From positions 1-6,801 of the forward strand of contig JALSGI010000037.1 of the NCBI GenBank assembly GCA_026982835.1: DNA of 6,801 nucleotides, read 5' to 3'. Under the pieces are notes generated by a model. It had not been told where the DNA came from. It saw nothing but the letters and a program-made list of their open reading frames with translations, and ran no database searches. The position numbers were made by a program, and so were the translations under genes. Positions 4,558-6,801 of the stretch are shown here, one piece after another. Source of the stretch: Planctomycetota bacterium (GTDB lineage Bacteria > Planctomycetota > Planctomycetia > Pirellulales > S012-138). Every line of letters begins with the position of its first letter. Within the stretch, counting starts at the first letter, position 1.

Positions 4558-6801
4558 ATGCCACGCGATCCGGTGTGCGGGATGGAAGTTTCCGAGGATA
4601 CGCCGCATCGGCTCCGCCGCGGCGAGGAGACGTTTTACTTTTGCTGCCCTGGCTGCCTGGAAAAGTTCCAGCAACAAGGCGGCTCCCCGGTAATGAGCCT
4701 GGAAACGGCCCCGGCCGCTGCAGAAAAGAGCACCGCCTCGGGCCAGCAAGGCTCCTGCTGCTGCCACGGCGCGGGAGCTGCCGCCGCGGCCCCGGCTCGC
4801 CCTTCCAGCGGTTCGGCCGCCTACATTTGCCCCATGTGCCCGGGGGTAGAATCCGACGAGCCGGGCTCTTGCCCCATGTGCGGCATGCCGCTGGAGCCGG
4901 TGTTGCAGGTCCAGTTGCCCGAGACGATCTATACCTGCCCCATGCACCCGGAAGTGCAGCAGCCTGCGCCGGGCACGTGCCCCAAGTGCGGCATGGCCTT
5001 GGAGCCCAAAGTCGTTGTGCCCCAGCAGGCCGAAGACCCGCAGGTGGCCGACTTCCGCCGCAGGTTCCGAGTGGCCGTGGCGCTGGGGGTGCCGGTGCTG
5101 GCAGCGGCCATGCTGCCCATGCTGGGCGTAACTTTTCCGGCCTGGTGGCAGGGGGTGAACCCGTGGTTCCAGCTGGTGCTTTCCACGCCGGTGGTGTTTT
5201 GGGCCGCCTGGCCTTTCTGGCAGCGGACCTGGCAGGCGCTTCGCATAGGCCAGGCCAACATGTTCACGCTCATCACCCTGGGCACGGCGGCAGCTTATTT
5301 TTATAGCGCCTGGGCCACGCTGCTTCCCGGCTGGGTGCCCGAGGGGTTCCGCCACGGGGGCCAGGTGCCGCTTTTCTTCGAGGCAGCCGTTGTGATCATC
5401 GCGCTGGTGCTGCTGGGGCAGTTGATGGAACACAAGGCCCGGCACCAGACCAGCTCCGCCATCCGCGAGCTGCTGGCCCTGGCTCCGCCCACGGCCCGTA
5501 AGATCGTGGATGACCAAGAGGTGGATGTGCCACTGAGCCAGGTGCAGCAGGGGGACCGCCTCCGAGTACGCCCCGGGGACAAGGTGCCGGTGGACGGGGT
5601 GGTGCTGGAGGGCCGAAGCTCGGTGGAAGAGTCCATGATTACCGGCGAACCGCTGCCGGTGGAAAAAGGCCCGGGGGATCCGGTCATCGGCGGCACGGTG
5701 AACCAGACCGGCACGTTCGTTATGGAGGCCCAGCGCGTGGGCCCGGATACCATGCTGGCCCAGATCGTCCGCCTGGTGGCCGAAGCGCAACGCACCCGAG
5801 CCCCTATCCAGCAACTGGCCGACCGCGTAGCCGGGTACTTCGTGCCGGCGGTGGTGCTGGTGGCCGTGGCCACCTTTGCCATTTGGGCCGCCGTGGGGCC
5901 AAACCCGGGCCGGTTGGGCCTGGGGCTCATCTGTGCCGTGTCGGTGCTGATTATCGCCTGTCCCTGTGCGTTGGGGCTGGCCACGCCGGTTTCGCTCACC
6001 GTGGGCCTGGGCGTGGGAGCCCAAAGCGGCGTGCTCATTCGCAACGCCGAAGTGCTCCAGCGGATGCGCCAGTTGGACACCCTGGTCATCGACAAAACCG
6101 GCACTATCACCGAAGGTCGCCCGCGGCTGGTGGGCACTCATCCGGCCGCGGAACTGTCCTCGGAGGAGCTGCTGCGCCTGGCCGCTTCGGCCGAGCGGCA
6201 CAGCGAGCATCCGCTGGCTCAAGCCGTGGTCAAAGCAGCCGAAGAAAAGCAACTTGCCCTGACCGAACCGCAGCAGTTCCAGGCCGTGGTGGGCCAAGGC
6301 GTGGTGGCCCAGGTGGATGGGAAGTTGGTGCTGGTGGGCAAGCCGGAACTGCTCGCCACGCACGGCATTTCCGTGCCGGAGAGCTGGCAACAAAAGGCCC
6401 AAGAGCTGCAACAGCAGGCCCAGACGGTCATCTTCCTGGCCCGAGGGCAGCAGTTCCTGGGACTATTGGCCGTGGCCGACCCGATCAAGCCGGGAGCCAA
6501 GGCGGCCATCGAGCAGCTGCACGCCCAGGGGCTGCGCGTAGTGATGCTCACCGGGGACAACCCCCACACGGCCCAAGTGGTGGCCCAGGCCGTGGGCATC
6601 GACGAAGTGCACGCCGGGCTGTCGCCGGAGGAGAAGCTGCGGCACGTACAGCGGCTCAAAGCCCAGGGCCGCCGCGTGGCGATGGCCGGCGATGGGATCA
6701 ACGACGCCCCGGCCCTGGCCGAAGCCGACGTGGGCATCGCCATGGGCACCGGCACCGATGTGGCCATCCAGGCGGCCGACGTCACACTGGTCAAGGGCGA
6801 C
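4558..6801 (+). CDS. Copper-type P1B ATPase, CopA-like, 3' end beyond window
   Basis: The frame is open for 748 codons to the window edge. ATG 4558 has AGGAG eight bases upstream. The protein exports a soft metal, probably Cu(+), across the inner membrane using ATP. N-terminal modules in order: a YHS-type domain (DPVCGM at 4-9, FCCPGC at 28-33), a CCCH cluster (67-70), a first heavy-metal-binding module (YICPMC at 89-94, CPMCGM ending about 112) and a second (YTCPMH at 125-130, CPKCGM ending about 146). Membrane segments begin near 172; NMFTLI is at 234-239. The catalytic set is intact: TGEP 362-365, CPC 468-470 within CPCALGLATP, DKTGT 512-516 with phosphorylated D512, SEHP 550-553, TGDN 665-668 and GDGINDAP 711-718. 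CPC points to Cu(+)/Ag(+) rather than the CPH subgroup. The last two membrane helices, which settle specificity, are missing. No regulator or chaperone is seen beside it. Confidence 0.97.
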   Translation, partial: MPRDPVCGMEVSEDTPHRLRRGEETFYFCCPGCLEKFQQQGGSPVMSLETAPAAAEKSTASGQQGSCCCHGAGAAAAAPARPSSGSAAYICPMCPGVESDEPGSCPMCGMPLEPVLQVQLPETIYTCPMHPEVQQPAPGTCPKCGMALEPKVVVPQQAEDPQVADFRRRFRVAVALGVPVLAAAMLPMLGVTFPAWWQGVNPWFQLVLSTPVVFWAAWPFWQRTWQALRIGQANMFTLITLGTAAAYFYSAWATLLPGWVPEGFRHGGQVPLFFEAAVVIIALVLLGQLMEHKARHQTSSAIRELLALAPPTARKIVDDQEVDVPLSQVQQGDRLRVRPGDKVPVDGVVLEGRSSVEESMITGEPLPVEKGPGDPVIGGTVNQTGTFVMEAQRVGPDTMLAQIVRLVAEAQRTRAPIQQLADRVAGYFVPAVVLVAVATFAIWAAVGPNPGRLGLGLICAVSVLIIACPCALGLATPVSLTVGLGVGAQSGVLIRNAEVLQRMRQLDTLVIDKTGTITEGRPRLVGTHPAAELSSEELLRLAASAERHSEHPLAQAVVKAAEEKQLALTEPQQFQAVVGQGVVAQVDGKLVLVGKPELLATHGISVPESWQQKAQELQQQAQTVIFLARGQQFLGLLAVADPIKPGAKAAIEQLHAQGLRVVMLTGDNPHTAQVVAQAVGIDEVHAGLSPEEKLRHVQRLKAQGRRVAMAGDGINDAPALAEADVGIAMGTGTDVAIQAADVTLVKGD

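Noticed and set aside
4342..4564. Missing N-terminal half of the integrase in another frame
   Set aside because: Both open minus-strand frames were read and show no SAM-like domain or first-arginine box, so a simple frameshift does not explain the truncation.
5041..5960. Possible frameshift in the ATPase
   Set aside because: Codon by codon reading from 4558 to 6801 finds no stop and no loss of motif register.
4543..6411. Minus-strand open frame of 622 codons
   Set aside because: It is opposite the ATPase, which has every P-type motif in one uninterrupted frame. The antisense product is H-, R- and G-rich with no family resemblance, a shadow of GC-rich codon use.

Overview
The window is GC-rich and carries three complete protein genes, one tRNA gene, one decayed tyrosine recombinase and one P-type ATPase gene cut by the right edge. 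A planctomycete (Pirellulales-like) bacterium is the best guess. The recombinase has the QNLRSSRETEL style I associate with planctomycete integrases, a GC hairpin with a TAAC loop sits in the left intergenic region, and a secreted beta-propeller glycosidase-like gene is present. This is inference from family flavour; no marker gene fixes the taxon.

Layout. Positions 1-266 hold no gene but are packed with short tandem repeats and hairpins. On the minus strand, 2329-728 encodes a DAACS/SDF-family symporter for acidic amino acids or dicarboxylates, followed 38 bases later by archease (689-267), the activator of the RNA ligase RtcB. The two probably share a transcript, but no functional link is evident and rtcB is not in the window. 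Positions 2330-2701 form a divergent intergenic region with candidate promoters for both sides and a second patch of the repeat family seen at the left end. A secreted five-bladed-propeller, GH43/GH32-like protein follows on the plus strand (2702-3640).

A tRNA-Val(CAC) gene with a good promoter lies at 3751-3824. Running into its 3' half from the other strand is the C-terminal part of a tyrosine recombinase (4335-3784), whose stop codon falls in the tRNA anticodon loop. This is the footprint of an element integrated at the 3' end of tRNA-Val. The recombinase has lost its N-terminal half and so is probably dead. After a 222-base gene-free stretch, a Cu(+)-type P1B ATPase starts at 4558 and stays open to the window end (748 codons present). 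It has an unusually cysteine-rich N-terminus: a YHS-type module, a CCCH cluster and two CPM-type heavy-metal-binding modules. It could be cargo of the old island or flanking chromosome; this window cannot decide.

I found no convincing new multi-gene system. The most interesting items are the tRNA-antisense integrase scar, the composite repeat family on both sides of the symporter-archease pair, the roughly 115-residue insertion between TM1 and TM2 of the symporter, and the N-terminal metal-binding array of the ATPase.
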